Shown here in pieces: positions 1 through 9,968 of a stretch of DNA of 64,000 nucleotides (position 1 is the stretch's first letter; every line of letters starts with the position of its first letter). The position numbers and the translations under genes were made by a program. The DNA comes from Owenia fusiformis (Eukaryota > Annelida > Polychaeta > Sabellida > Oweniidae). The DNA lies in contig CAIIXF020000002.1 in the NCBI GenBank assembly GCA_903813345.2, positions 19,544,455 to 19,608,454 on the forward strand. The letters run 5' to 3'. The notes under the pieces were generated by a model. The model was not told the origin of the DNA. It saw only the letters and a list, made by a program, of their open reading frames with translations, and ran no database searches.

Positions 1-569
1 TACCAAATAGAAAGAAATAAAAATGTGTTAAAAGTGCATTATTTTGTTTGCACATTTATTAATGATTCTGTATTTGTATAGTTCACCATTAAGTTTTATT
101 TGAACATTATTATTTGAAGTTGATAAAAATGCTGAGATTGATCAAATTAAGTCTTCGAAAAAGTTTCCCAGTGGAGCAAACATTTGAAACCCCCAATATG
201 TTCCCATTTAGATCCACCTAGATCTATTTATATTTAAAAGGAAGACCAGGAAAGCAGATATTTGGACATTTGGTATGATATTGGTCATTAAATTTTGACA
301 TTTGGTATGGCACTGGTCTTATATTTGGACATTTGTGGCTTTCAAATGTTGTTTTAGTTGGTATGGTAACATATTGAAATTTGACAGATTGGTATGGGAA
401 CATGAATTGATATCTGATGTTTCAGCCTAAGACCATCGCAGAATTTTATACACAGTGAACTCCCCGGGGCCACACATCAGTGGAGGAGAGTCCCGAGGGT
501 TTCACTCCTATATATACCTCTTAATACATTGTACCCATGTACCACACCAAAACAACTTTCTGAGCATTT
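1..569. other. AT-rich stretch without a recognisable gene
   Basis: No open frame of note on either strand. Between about 255 and 410 a short phrase resembling gacatttggtatg recurs three to four times at roughly 32-base spacing, a degenerate minisatellite. Otherwise I see nothing. Confidence 0.5.
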
Positions 570-965
570 TCCATGTCAATTTCTTCTAGTAGGTGGGCAC
601 TGGGTTAACTGCATGTTAGGGGGTCTGGACTTCAATTTATGATGCAAACGTTTCCTTTGACATGAGCCATTTTGAAAATTGCGTACATTTTAAATATAAA
701 GTGAAATTTTCAATTTTCAGTGCTCGATTTTTTTTGTTCTAAATCTACCAATGCAATTGGTCGGCTGGAAGAATGTGTTTTATTACACATTTTCTTTGAT
801 CATTTTCTCCCCCGTCGTCTAAGAGTGCTGAATATTTTTATGAGAATATGAATACATCTACACAATTTAAGACGGTTGAAGGTTTTATAAACATTCATGT
901 ATTTCGTATAATTTAAAAAATCAAAAATGTATATTGTCATCTCCAATGTACGTTGTCCCTGTAAT
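570..965 (+). repeat. Left arm of a large fold-back element
   Basis: This stretch reappears as its reverse complement at about 5330-6060. Shared phrases include cagtgctcgatttttt, taagagtgc, tttttatgagaatatg and atgtacgttgtcc in the inner half, and acttcattttatgatgcaaa-like text in the outer half. The arms are diverged by many substitutions and indels, and the right arm carries about 300 extra bases. The outer edge is uncertain by some tens of bases. Confidence 0.7.
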
Positions 966-1399
966 TAAAATGTAAACAATGCAATGATTTAATTTCAAAA
1001 CACATTAAGGGTTTTAAGAGTAACAAGAGATGTTCAACGAACATGTTCATGTATCGACCTGGTACAGATAAACGGGTAAAAGTGATTTTTTACCTCTTGT
1101 TGAATGCTATTTTATTTTATGAAAGTGTTGACATGGTGATCAATATTTGACCATTGGGTGTTATCTTCCAACTATTTTGACCATTCTGCGTCTGTAGGTT
1201 ACGTTATGTTGCACTTTTATGAATTTTAATAATCTAAGGAGTTTACGGAGAGATCTATACTAGCTAATCGAAGATGACTTTCGAACCCTGTTTATGCTAT
1301 ATCTGGAAAGTGCAGAGGTTAAATAAAGTTCAATCAAGTTGAACTAGTAATACTGGATTGTTCCGTTTCAGCTTTTAATGAATCTAATCCCCCTGCCCC
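966..1399. other. Loop of the fold-back element, no gene seen
   Basis: Sequence between the left fold-back arm and the Harbinger insertion. No coding frame, no internal repeat recognised. Confidence 0.4.
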
Positions 1400-1402
1400 T
1401 TA

Positions 1403-1460
1403 TGCTGTGGTCACACTTGCCGTGTAGGCTCACCGTTCGCCACCGTGTGGCTAATTATGG
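1403..1460 (+). repeat. Left terminal inverted repeat of the Harbinger element
   Basis: Matches the reverse complement of 5237-5294 with only scattered mismatches over 58 bases. Similarity continues weakly inward (caagacggtgacg against ctagacggcgatg). Preceded by the TTA duplication. Confidence 0.85.
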
Positions 1461-2104
1461 CAAGACGGTGACGATTCAGCGACGGTCGCATTTCTTTTTG
1501 AATTTATGACCGGGTTTATACCGTGCTATACCGGGTCTGCACCGGCTTTATACCGACCTAGTACCGGGCTAACGTGTTTAAAGAGTAGTGGCTTACCATT
1601 GTCACCGTGTTTTCAACGGGTTTATACCTTCCTTTCATCGGGTTTTCACCGGTCGGAACGCATTGGTAACGCATTGGTACCGCCAAACCGCATTGAAAAC
1701 GTCATGAAACCGCTCTCTACAAATCACTCATCTTTGGGACTAGTCTGTATGTGAACATAATTAAAGTTTGGACATCTGTCTACTCTTTTCAATTTATTGT
1801 GGGTATAACATTTTGGCAAAGTGACAAGGACTAGAGAATATATCATGACAAAGTTTCATTTGTATTCATATTCAAGATCGTCGTCATGATTAAAACAGCG
1901 ACCGTTTCGTTTAAGGTATTCAGTATAAGTTAAATTTATTATACTGTAACATATTTCATGGATTTACCCCTCATTTAAATCATTTTTAAATGACGGTGTC
2001 TTTAAATAGGCAGAACTTCTGTTCTTGCACATTTTCATTTAGCAGTGCCCCGGGAGACTGAATAGCAGAACGTTACAATACATTTCCAAGGACAGGCTGT
2101 CCTC

Positions 2105-2625
2105 GAAACTAAATGGAGGAACTCGTAAAGCCAGTTACGAGAACGGATCCGTTTTCGTAACAAAATGGCGCAACCTCGAAGGTACGATCTATCTTTTTTA
2201 AGATTTCATGAGTTGTAGGCAAAATCTTCACGACCGTTTTGGTACAAACATGTGTCAGCATCATATGTTTATGAAAATCTAATAATTTGTGAACGAATAG
2301 TTCACGAGGCGCCAACATGATCAAAATTTTTCCTCACTATAATTATGAATACGGAACTGTTAAAAGTGCAGATATTTAACCGTTTTCAACGTTCCGTTTT
2401 CATAACTTAAGTGGAGAAGTATATCGATGATTGTGTCGTCTTATGATTATTCGATCGCAAACGTTACGATTTTCTGAAACATATGTTGCTGCCACACAGT
2501 TTTGCCAAAAATATCGTGGACATTCTACTTACATCTTGAGAATTCATGGAAAAAGTAAAATCGTAGCTGCGACATTTTGTTACGTAAACGGATCCGTTTA
2601 CGTAACATTTTGAAGAGCTCCTCCA
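2105..2625. repeat. Long inverted repeat (two half-copies of one repeat, head to head)
   Basis: 2109-2330 read on the minus strand resembles 2397-2622 read on the plus strand: both run through a tcgcaaac/tcacaaa region, aaacatatg, a ttgcctacaac or tctacttacat region, an aaatcgta stretch, and end in ttttgttacg followed by aacggatccgtt. A third, single half occurs at about 31985-32225. Short open frames on each half (about 60-70 codons) are similar only because the DNA is repeated; I do not think they are genes. Confidence 0.6.
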
Positions 2626-2894
2626 CAGTGTATTCATCATAAGTTTAGTTTACCTACTCATCACTCTCTTCATAAGTGCAATCGAAACTAAATAAGTATA
2701 TAATGTCAGGCATAAATCCTCATCATGTGAAAATCCTTGTTCAAAACACATATCACACAAACTATCATTGCTATAAAAATGACTTTTGGTTTAATTGTAT
2801 TTTCCAATCCAGATCAGATATAGGTTACCTCGCCTGTATATACTCTAGTAATCATAAGTCTCTACTGATTAAAAAAATATTTTGAGTATACATA

Positions 2895-3154
2895 CAAGGA
2901 TCGATCAAAAAGTTTCTTACTGTTGGCTCTAGGTTTTATAATAAGAGGAGTTGGATGCTAAAACTTTAACAAGAGACAGGGTAGTTAGTTTGCTTGAAAC
3001 TCTATGAGTTTCATATAATTATAATTTATATGAAACTCATAGCTATAGAGTTTCAAGCAAACTAACTACTTGTCTTGTGTTAAAGTTTTAGGATCCAACC
3101 CCTCTTATTATAAAATCTAGAGCCAACGGTTAGAAATTTTTTCACCTACTCTTG
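2895..3154. mobile_element. Palindromic Tc1/mariner-type MITE (260 bp)
   Basis: Two arms of about 125 bp are nearly perfect reverse complements, meeting in an AT-rich centre near 3020. Shared blocks include gttggctctaggttttataa, ttagtttgcttgaaactcta and tatgaaactcat. The ends are CAAGG and its counterpart CTTG, each bordered by TA (2893-2894 and 3155-3156), the duplication made by Tc1/mariner transposases. No coding capacity. It would fold into a single long hairpin. Confidence 0.8.
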
Positions 3155-3245
3155 TATAGTAAATAAGAACTAAATAACACAAAAGTCTTTGTAAAAACAA
3201 ATTGCTTGTCACAGAAGATATGTTTAACGTGTAATTATTGATATA

Positions 3246-3943
3246 CAGTGTGATCCAAAAAGGTAACCCCAACAAATCTTTATATTTCAGTCATCCAGGA
3301 TGGGTTAAAGATCGTATTTCGCACAATTAAATCTTATTCAATATAAGTTTCATTGGTCTACTCAAAAACGGTGAACATTTCATGGTCATTTTACCAAACA
3401 TGCCCGAAATGCCGGTGTGAAAGAAATGATGGTCCCCCAGGGATTATGGTCCCCTTTATTAACGGCCCTTACTGGCCCCGATTGCGTATAAGGTAATGAG
3501 GGAAAGAGTTGTATTTAGGTCACCATATAAATCAATGGAGAGTAGGACCATAATTTGATAGGACCTCCTACCCTTTAACACCTGTCTTGTCTTGAAAGCA
3601 AACTTGAACGTATCGGGTGAAGTTTTCTGACAACACACTCACAAATATATTGTGTAATTTCTCTCATTTTCCTTCTACTCTATTGTTTTAGTGAAGCCAC
3701 AAAGGTACAATTTTGAGAATTCAGATTGTGTTATTTTGGTATGTTTTGGCATTTGGAGCATGTTTTTTTAAATGACCATTTTGGAGCATGTTTTTTTAAA
3801 TTACCATTACAAGCTTGATCATTTGAAATAGACCAATGAAAGAACAGTGAACAAAATTCATTTGTGCCAAATATGGCTTAAAACCCATATTAGAAGACTG
3901 AGTTATTAAAACTTGTTTGGGTTACCCTTTTTGTCTGACCCTG
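3246..3943. mobile_element. Mariner-type non-autonomous element (698 bp)
   Basis: Terminal inverted repeats of about 30 bp: the left begins CAGTGTGATCCAAAAAGGTA and the right, reversed, begins CAGGGTCAGACAAAAAGGGT. Each is bordered by TA (3244-3245 and 3944-3945). There is no transposase inside. It contains the first of the two 173 bp MITE copies, which must have inserted later. Confidence 0.7.
3412..3584 (+). mobile_element. 173 bp MITE, copy 1
   Basis: Nearly identical to 4038-4210. It begins ccggtgtgaaagaaatgatg and ends ctaccctttaacacctg; its two ends are imperfect inverted repeats (ggtgtgaaag against aggtgttaaag). The unit is non-coding. It sits inside the mariner-type element at 3246-3943. 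Confidence 0.75.
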
Positions 3944-4037
3944 TATAACCTAACAAGTCTCAATTGCTCTATATCCTCGGAAAATCATGACCAGGAGTGT
4001 ACGTATTCATATTTTCCTGTCTTGCCATGGTACAGAC

Positions 4038-4210
4038 CCGGTGTGAAAGAAATGATGGTCCCCCAGGGATTATGGTCCCCTTTCTTAACGGCCCTTACTG
4101 GCCCTGATTGCGTATAAGATAATGAGGGAAAAAGTTGTATTGAGGTCACCATATAAATCAATGGAGAGTAGGACCATCATTTGATAGGACCTCCTACCCT
4201 TTCACACCTG
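4038..4210 (+). mobile_element. 173 bp MITE, copy 2
   Basis: Same length, orientation and almost the same sequence as 3412-3584, with only a handful of substitutions (for example taaggtaatg/taagataatg and ttaacacctg/ttcacacctg). It lies just outside the mariner-type element and about 150 bp from the transposase fragment. Two close copies 626 bp apart in the same orientation could alternatively reflect a segmental duplication. Confidence 0.75.
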
Positions 4211-4365
4211 CCTCGCAGTTACACCAGTGCCGGAGGAGATTGCGTTGTTTCTTGCCTTCCCGGTTGTCACGATTCGCCCCCCCCCCTGTCTTTGTGTATC
4301 TTCAAGATTTCTAGCTCCCCTCCAATGTCCAGCTGGAGGTGTGTCCAGTGTGCGTAATCTCCATG

Positions 4366-4806
4366 CTAGTTGATGAGTTGGTTTTGCATTTGGGGATACC
4401 TCATGCGCATCAGATTGTGTAGTACCATACAGGTCCGGACAATCAACCGAACAGTTGAAGGAGCATGGCCCATGGTCGTCAGTAACACTTGAAAACGGTT
4501 CGCCATGATCCCGAAAGCGTTTTCTACACAGCGACGTGCCCTTGACAGACGGTAGTTGTATATACGCTCTTCCACGTTCCTTCCTTTGCCACAATACGGC
4601 TTCATCATGTTTGGTGTGAGGGCGAATGCATCATCTCCTATAAAGAAATACGGTACCTCCTGGTTGTCGTTTGGGAGTGGGAGTGGAGAGGGGTCGGGGA
4701 GATTTAGGAAACCATCAGCTATGCCCTGCTTGAGCTCTGAGGCATTATAAATTTGAGCGTCAGACGCTGCCCCCTTCGTCATTAGACGGTACGATTTCGA
4801 ATTCAC
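4366..4806 (-). pseudogene. Harbinger (HARBI1-like) transposase, N-terminally truncated
   Basis: This 146-codon frame encodes the C-terminal half of a DDE nuclease of the Harbinger family (DDE_Tnp_4 type). Visible landmarks are GAASDAQIYN near residue 12, the second catalytic Asp in PYFFIGDDAFAL (about 52-63), the NYRLSRARR segment, and the catalytic Glu in CVENAFGI (about 93-100). The first catalytic Asp (the DGTH region) and any DNA-binding N-terminus are absent; upstream DNA is not open in any matching frame. Intact family members are roughly 350-400 residues. The gene lies inside the TTA-flanked TIR element and in its life would have cut and pasted that element. It is now a relic, so movement would need a source elsewhere in the genome. 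Confidence 0.85.
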
Positions 4807-5236
4807 GGTAATAGGATGTTCGGAGGATGTTATGAAGTCGTTATAAGGCCGTCAACACGTCAATGGACTGTTACCTATGCGTTAAGCGGCTGGTACCGTG
4901 AAAACGCTTTTAATGTGACATTTCAAACACCCGTTGGGAGCCCGTTTATTGGACGGTACCAAATCGGTAAACTGTCGTTCGCAACCCGTCGCTGATTGAG
5001 TCAACGTCCCCCATCGTCCCATCACCGCCTTGTGAACGTGTCCTTAACGGCCGCTCCGTTCTCATACCATTCCCATACCGCTATCGCCGTTCGCAGCCGA
5101 ACGTTAGTCAAACGGAAAAAGTTTTGAGCATGCTCAAAAAATTCGCCGGGTGTGGATGGCCGGCAACGTTCCCTGAACGTTTTCAAACGGCCGGGAAACG
5201 GCCCACCGTGTGACCATGCCGGCCATCGCCGTCTAG

Positions 5237-5294
5237 CCATAATTAGCCACACGGTGGCGAACGGTGGGCCTACACGGCTAGTGTGACCGCTACT
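5237..5294 (-). repeat. Right terminal inverted repeat of the Harbinger element
   Basis: Reverse complement of the left terminal repeat; begins ccataattagccacacggtg and ends gtgtgaccgctact before the TTA duplication at 5295-5297. Confidence 0.85.
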
Positions 5295-5327
5295 TTAGTG
5301 TTATGAAAAATATGTTGTCTACATAAG

Positions 5328-6060
5328 GGTTAACTGTGAATTCAGATATATAAGTTCAATGGGACAACGTACATCGAGATGACAACGTACACTTATGATT
5401 TTTTGATTTTTTTATTTTAGCAAAAACTGGAATATTTATTAAATCTTCAACCGACCTTAATTATGTAACTTTGGGAAACATATTCTCATAAAAATAATCC
5501 GCACTCTTAGGCAAAAGAAGAAAAATGACCAAAGGAAATGTGAAAAAACAACAATTTCCAACCGATCATTGTTGGTGGGTAGATCTACTACGAAAAAATC
5601 GAGCACTGCCCAGAAATCTTTTCACGGAATTAGAAAGGTAAATGTCTTCCAAATCGAATACACACGAAATTAAACATAAAATCCACACCCACGTCATCTT
5701 TTTTGCTTCGTATCAGTTAGAATAGTGACACCGTACATCTAAAGTGTATAACGGTATATTTTGTCACTGTATGTTGTCGTCATGGTTAGGCGTAAACCTT
5801 ATTAAATGGATTCTATAACCCATTTAATTTATTTTTTACACCAATCTTATAATTGTAGCATGCACAGAGGCAAGGATATTGTCTTTGGTGTATTTTTGGC
5901 GGCCATTTAGAAAAATGCACATATTTCCAATATAAAGCATGATCTAGCTTGTGTCTTTGGATGAAATTGTTTTTATTGCGCTAAGACACTTCCATGTCAA
6001 AGGGGACATTTGCATCATAAAGTGAAGTCCAAATTTAATTAACCAACCTACTACTCTCAA
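5328..6060 (-). repeat. Right arm of the large fold-back element
   Basis: Reverse complement of 570-965 in two blocks, about 5330-5615 and 5985-6060. The 370 bases between them have little match in the left arm, so one arm has gained or the other lost sequence. The Harbinger element lies between the two arms, so it inserted into the loop of the fold-back element. Confidence 0.65.
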
Positions 6061-7079
6061 GATTGAAGGCTTCCATGTTTAATTCCTTTCTGGAAAGATT
6101 GCTGGGACTATTGACTAAAATACCAAATTTCCAGTGATTTTTCAAGGCCTACACTGTAGGCAACTGATTTTGACCAGAGACATATTTATGTGTCTCTGCT
6201 TTGACTTTATTTTGACTTAAAAAGGGTATCTTCTTTGACAATCTTTCTATGTTTTTTTTTCTTTGATCGGCCAGTTTTGCTGCATACCTACCTAAATAAA
6301 TTAGAGTGAACCCCCCAGGACGAGAGTTTACAAAATGTAAAATTAGGGGTATGTACATCGAGACATCATAACTCTTTCAAACCACAAGCAAATAAAACAT
6401 TTGTCATTTCCAAGGTATGTATACCAAATCAGCTAAGTATGTGTAGAAATATATAATGCTTTTAGTATAAGGTTTCTCAGAAGTTTTTGTAGTACCTCGT
6501 GCAGGCCCGTAAGACACTTTTCTCCAAGGGGGTGCGGTTTTTAATAAAGAGAAAATTAAATCGTGGAAGTCAGAGGGGGGGGGGTCAGTTACTCTCGCTA
6601 TTAAGGCCACTCGGTCTATTTTGTAGTATTTTATTGTTTTCATTGTCTTTAGACTAAATATTGTATGAGCAATTTGGAGAAACATTTGAATAGGGAGAGT
6701 GGGCTAGAAGGCAATAGAATCAATTTGAAGAAATTCTGAATAAAAAGAGAAGTTTTGTCTATTACTAGTACCTTCATTAAGGAATCTATCAAACTTGTTG
6801 AATAAGATCATGCTATGCTACCTATTCTTTTCACCTACTCCAACCAAACTACCAACCAACCACCAGCAATCCGTTTTTGTATTGTCATAATCTGTTTATT
6901 TTTGTATTAATTTTATTGTAGTATGTTTATATGTATAGTTGCCAATAATGTTGCTTCGGCAACTTCTTGAAAAATCTTTGTAGAAAAATTACTATGATAA
7001 TAAAAACAACAACAAATTCTGATTCTTTAATCATTTTCTTTTTAGAGGAGAGAGTGGGCAGCACAGGAAAATTTTAGTA
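6061..7079. other. Non-coding stretch
   Basis: AT-rich, no gene recognised. An end-like string, aataaaaacaacaacaa, at about 6999-7015 could be the tail of an old retroelement, but no coding part accompanies it. Confidence 0.35.
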
Positions 7080-8545
7080 ATTCAAGATGCTGTCTGGTTA
7101 ATTCTGAGCATTTTTAATGTGTTTGAGTAAATGAATGCTTTAGTTTTTAGGATGCGGTGTCAGAATTTTTTATGATTTCATTATGTCACTTGATTTCTGG
7201 GCACTTTTAAAGTGTTTAAAATTAACAAATGCAACTTCTGAACATTCCCAATTGTTTTGTGGGGGTGTGAGGAGTGCCCCCCCCCCCCAGAAAATATTAG
7301 TTGAGATGCTATTTGGTGCTTTCTGGGCACTTTCCAAGTGTATGAGACAATAAAAAAATGTGTTTCAATTTTTTGGGGGGTGTCAAAGAGGATAAAAGAG
7401 TAAGGTGGGATTGGGATGCCAGAGGGGGAGCAAGGGGTTTTCCCTCAGAAACATTGACCATTTCAAGGTGCTATTTGATGATGTCTGGGCACTTTAAAAG
7501 TGACTCTGAGATAATACATGAAATTCATATTTTTCAATTGTTTTGTGGGGGATGTGATGGGTGACCAACTCTCCAAAAAAAATTTACAATTTTAAGATGA
7601 TATTTGGTGCTTTCTTGGCAATGAACAACAATCACAATTTTTTCAAATTTTGGGGTTGTCAAGGGGGTGTCAAAGGGGGATGTAGGGTTGGGATGTAGGG
7701 TCCCCCATATATGTCCCTAGAAACATTGACTTTTGATGAAGTCTGGGCACCTAAAATGTGTCTGAGACAATACATGAAATAAATTCAGAATTTTTGTCAA
7801 TTGTTAAATGGGGGATGTGAGGGGTGGCCTACTTCCTTAGAAAATTGTACAATTTTAAGATGCTATTTGGTGCTTTCAGGGTACTTTTAAAGTGTATGAA
7901 TCAATAAAAAAGATTAAATCTTCTTTTTTCAATTTTTTTTTTTTTGGGGGGGGGGGGTTCCAAGGGGGGGGGGTGCCCGAGGGGGAGGTGGGGGGAGGAT
8001 GCCAGAGGGGGAGCGAGTGTTAGTCCCCCAGAAACATTGACTATATCAAGGAGCTATTTGATGATGTCTGGGCACTTTAAAAGTGTCTGAGACAATACAT
8101 AAAATAAATTCAGAACTTTTCAATTGTTTTTTGGGGGGTGTGAGGGGTGGCCCACTCCCCCTAGAAAATTTTACAATTTTAAGATGCTATTTGGTGCTTT
8201 CCGGACACTTTCATACAAAGTGTATGAGTCAATAAAAAAAATAATAAGTATGATTTTTTTCAATTTTTTTTGTTGGGGGGGGGGTCCAAGGGGGGGGGGG
8301 GGTGCTCGAGGGGGAGGTGGGTTGAGGATGCCAGAGGGGAACAAGTGTTAGTCCTCCAGAAACATTGACTATATCAAGGAGCTATTTGATGATGTCTGGG
8401 CACGTTAAAAGTGTCTGAGACCATACACAAAATAAATTCAGAACTTTTCAATTGTTTTGTGGGGGGTGAGGGGTGGCCCACTCCCCCTAGAAAATTTTAC
8501 AATTTTAAGATGTTATTGTGGGGCTGTCAAAGGGGTCGCACCCGT
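7080..8545 (+). repeat. G-rich tandem repeat array, unit about 260-330 bp
   Basis: At least four successive copies of a composite unit. The phrase gatgatgtctgggcacttta recurs near 7476, 7735, 8062 and 8390, and a second phrase, acaattttaagatgctattt, recurs near 7587, 7850, 8173 and 8495. Each unit carries long G runs (ggggtccaagggggg, ggggaggtgggg) and the constant phrase ccagaaacattgac. Spacing varies because G and A runs differ in length. Open frames within it change from unit to unit and are not genes. Confidence 0.8.
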
Positions 8546-9392
8546 CGCATTTTTTCTTTATTTGAGTTCGAGAGTATTTTTCCTCCAAATTGTGCGAGTT
8601 TGGTCGAATTTTGAATAAGGATCTTGTAGAAAATCTCCTTTTGATTTCACCTATTTTTCAGGTCGAATTTGGAGGGAATTCTTGGGGAATATATGGTCTG
8701 ACAGTGGGGAAGGGCAAAAAGCGCTGTTAGGCCCAAAAAGGACTGGATACAACTTCCTGTGAATTGAACTTACAGATTTTTGACTTTTTCTCTCCCTGCT
8801 CGATTGCGCCAGGGCACTGAACGAGGAACTCCCGGGATGTAGTTCCTTAAAATAAATTTGATTGCTGCAACGCTAAGTTCAGAAAGTACTTCTTAAATGG
8901 ATTTATTAATTTCTTCAAAACTGCTTTTAAAAATTATTCCAGTGTATTATAACAAATTTATTACTACATTTGATTTTATATTGCTGTAATGATGCCTATC
9001 TAAATACTCAAGTGTAAAAACAACTAAGTTGTAAAAACGGAGAAAATAAATTAAACGCTAAAACATGTAAAACCCTACGGTATTTATTTTGTTCATTTGT
9101 TTGGGTCTGTTGCTGTACCATATTCCGTGTTATAAATCTGTTGTTGCAAAGCTATGCTCATGTTCACGTTAAAGGTACTAAGCTATTTTAGCTGGTTTCT
9201 ATTTTATTTATTCACATAATAAAGACTTAATTATTCAAATGCCAGTCAGTTTTTTTATTATGAAGTAACCCAGTTCCCATAACAATGCAGTATCATACAT
9301 TATCCCATACTTAGTAGTGTTATAGGGAAATAACATGCGGGAATATAATCGATACTGAAGTGAGCGGGAGATATAGAGATTATCTTATATGA
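8546..9392. other. Non-coding stretch
   Basis: No gene or clear repeat recognised. The segment just after the G-rich array (8520-8830) is relatively GC-balanced but has no long open frame. Confidence 0.35.
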
Positions 9393-9506
9393 GGTTCAGG
9401 ATATTGGGATTATCCCGAGGCAAATATAATATATTTGCCCGAGGGCCGCAGGTCCCGAGGGAAAATATATTATATTGGCCAAGGGATAATCCCAATATCC
9501 TGAACC
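9393..9506. repeat. Hairpin with a perfect 24-bp stem
   Basis: The left arm 9393-9416 (ggttcaggatattgggatta then tccc) is an exact reverse complement of 9483-9506. Inside is a second, AT-rich pairing (aatataatatattt with aaatatattatatt), and the centre is gcccgagggccgcaggtccc. A perfect stem in otherwise decayed DNA suggests a recent or selected structure. Similar architecture recurs at 13025-13110. Confidence 0.8.
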
Positions 9507-9779
9507 GACTATAGGATAATATGTTTATCCCATACCAATCTTGGTCATCTGGTTCACATTGTTCAGTCGTGGAAATATTTAATAATATTCATGTCCAGTT
9601 TTGTTTTCTTTGTCGTGGGCGGATTTTCCTGTTCTCACAAATATTCCTGCATTTATTTTCTCGAATTTTTGATTGATTAAGTGAATGCTCCTTCCCTCTT
9701 AAACCATCAAACAGATCCCGATTGTCTGTGTTTTCTCCATTGTCGTTTACAGTCATTACGCGAACGTTATACAATTATT

Positions 9780-9852
9780 GACCTCTCCAGAGGTTTACTG
9801 TCAAAATTATATCCCGAGACTGTAAACCGAGACCGTACCGAATGGAGAGGTC
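9780..9852. repeat. Nested hairpin, 9-bp outer stem
   Basis: gacctctcc at 9780-9788 pairs with ggagaggtc at 9844-9852, and ggtttac near 9793 pairs with gtaaacc near 9820. The interior again contains a cccgag motif. It borders the left piece of the Crypton-like coding remnant. Confidence 0.55.
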
Positions 9853-9968
9853 TATAACTGTTTTGTTAGTCCGAAGAATATCAAGTAGATTTTTCTGACC
9901 CTTGAAGTTGACTTGAAGTTGGATCCAGACCCTCGACGTTCATGTTGTATTTCAGTATATCGGCAGTA
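9853..9968 (-). pseudogene. Distal piece of the Crypton-like exon, beyond the 2.3 kb insertion
   Basis: If the TIR element at 9969-12278 and one AGTA copy are removed, minus-strand sequence here continues the exon at 12279-12472. In one frame it reads ADILKYNMNVEG, which fits the ADLLKKFY-type segment that usually follows in KIAA1958/Crypton-like proteins, but a one-base shift from the upstream frame is needed. The frame then stops within about 20 codons. I regard it as decayed coding sequence. Confidence 0.4.

Larger units (their letters stand above)
1400..5297 (-). mobile_element. Harbinger (PIF) DNA transposon, non-autonomous, with nested insertions
   Basis: The ends are terminal inverted repeats of about 58 bp at 1403-1460 and 5237-5294, sharing gtgtaggctcaccgttcgcc-like text with few mismatches. 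Both ends are bordered by TTA (1400-1402 and 5295-5297), the 3-bp TWA duplication typical of Harbinger. Subterminal DNA at 1500-1700 and 4850-5000 is rich in short motifs such as accgggtttataccg, plausible transposase-binding repeats. A transposase fragment lies inside on the minus strand. Much of the interior is later insertions (palindromic MITE, mariner-type element, two 173 bp MITEs), so the original element was considerably shorter. Superfamily assignment rests on TSD, TIR and transposase together. Confidence 0.85.

Noticed and set aside
4202-4594. 130-codon minus-strand frame overlapping the Harbinger transposase
   Set aside because: It is an alternative frame of the transposase region; the recognisable DDE motifs are in the 4366-4806 frame.
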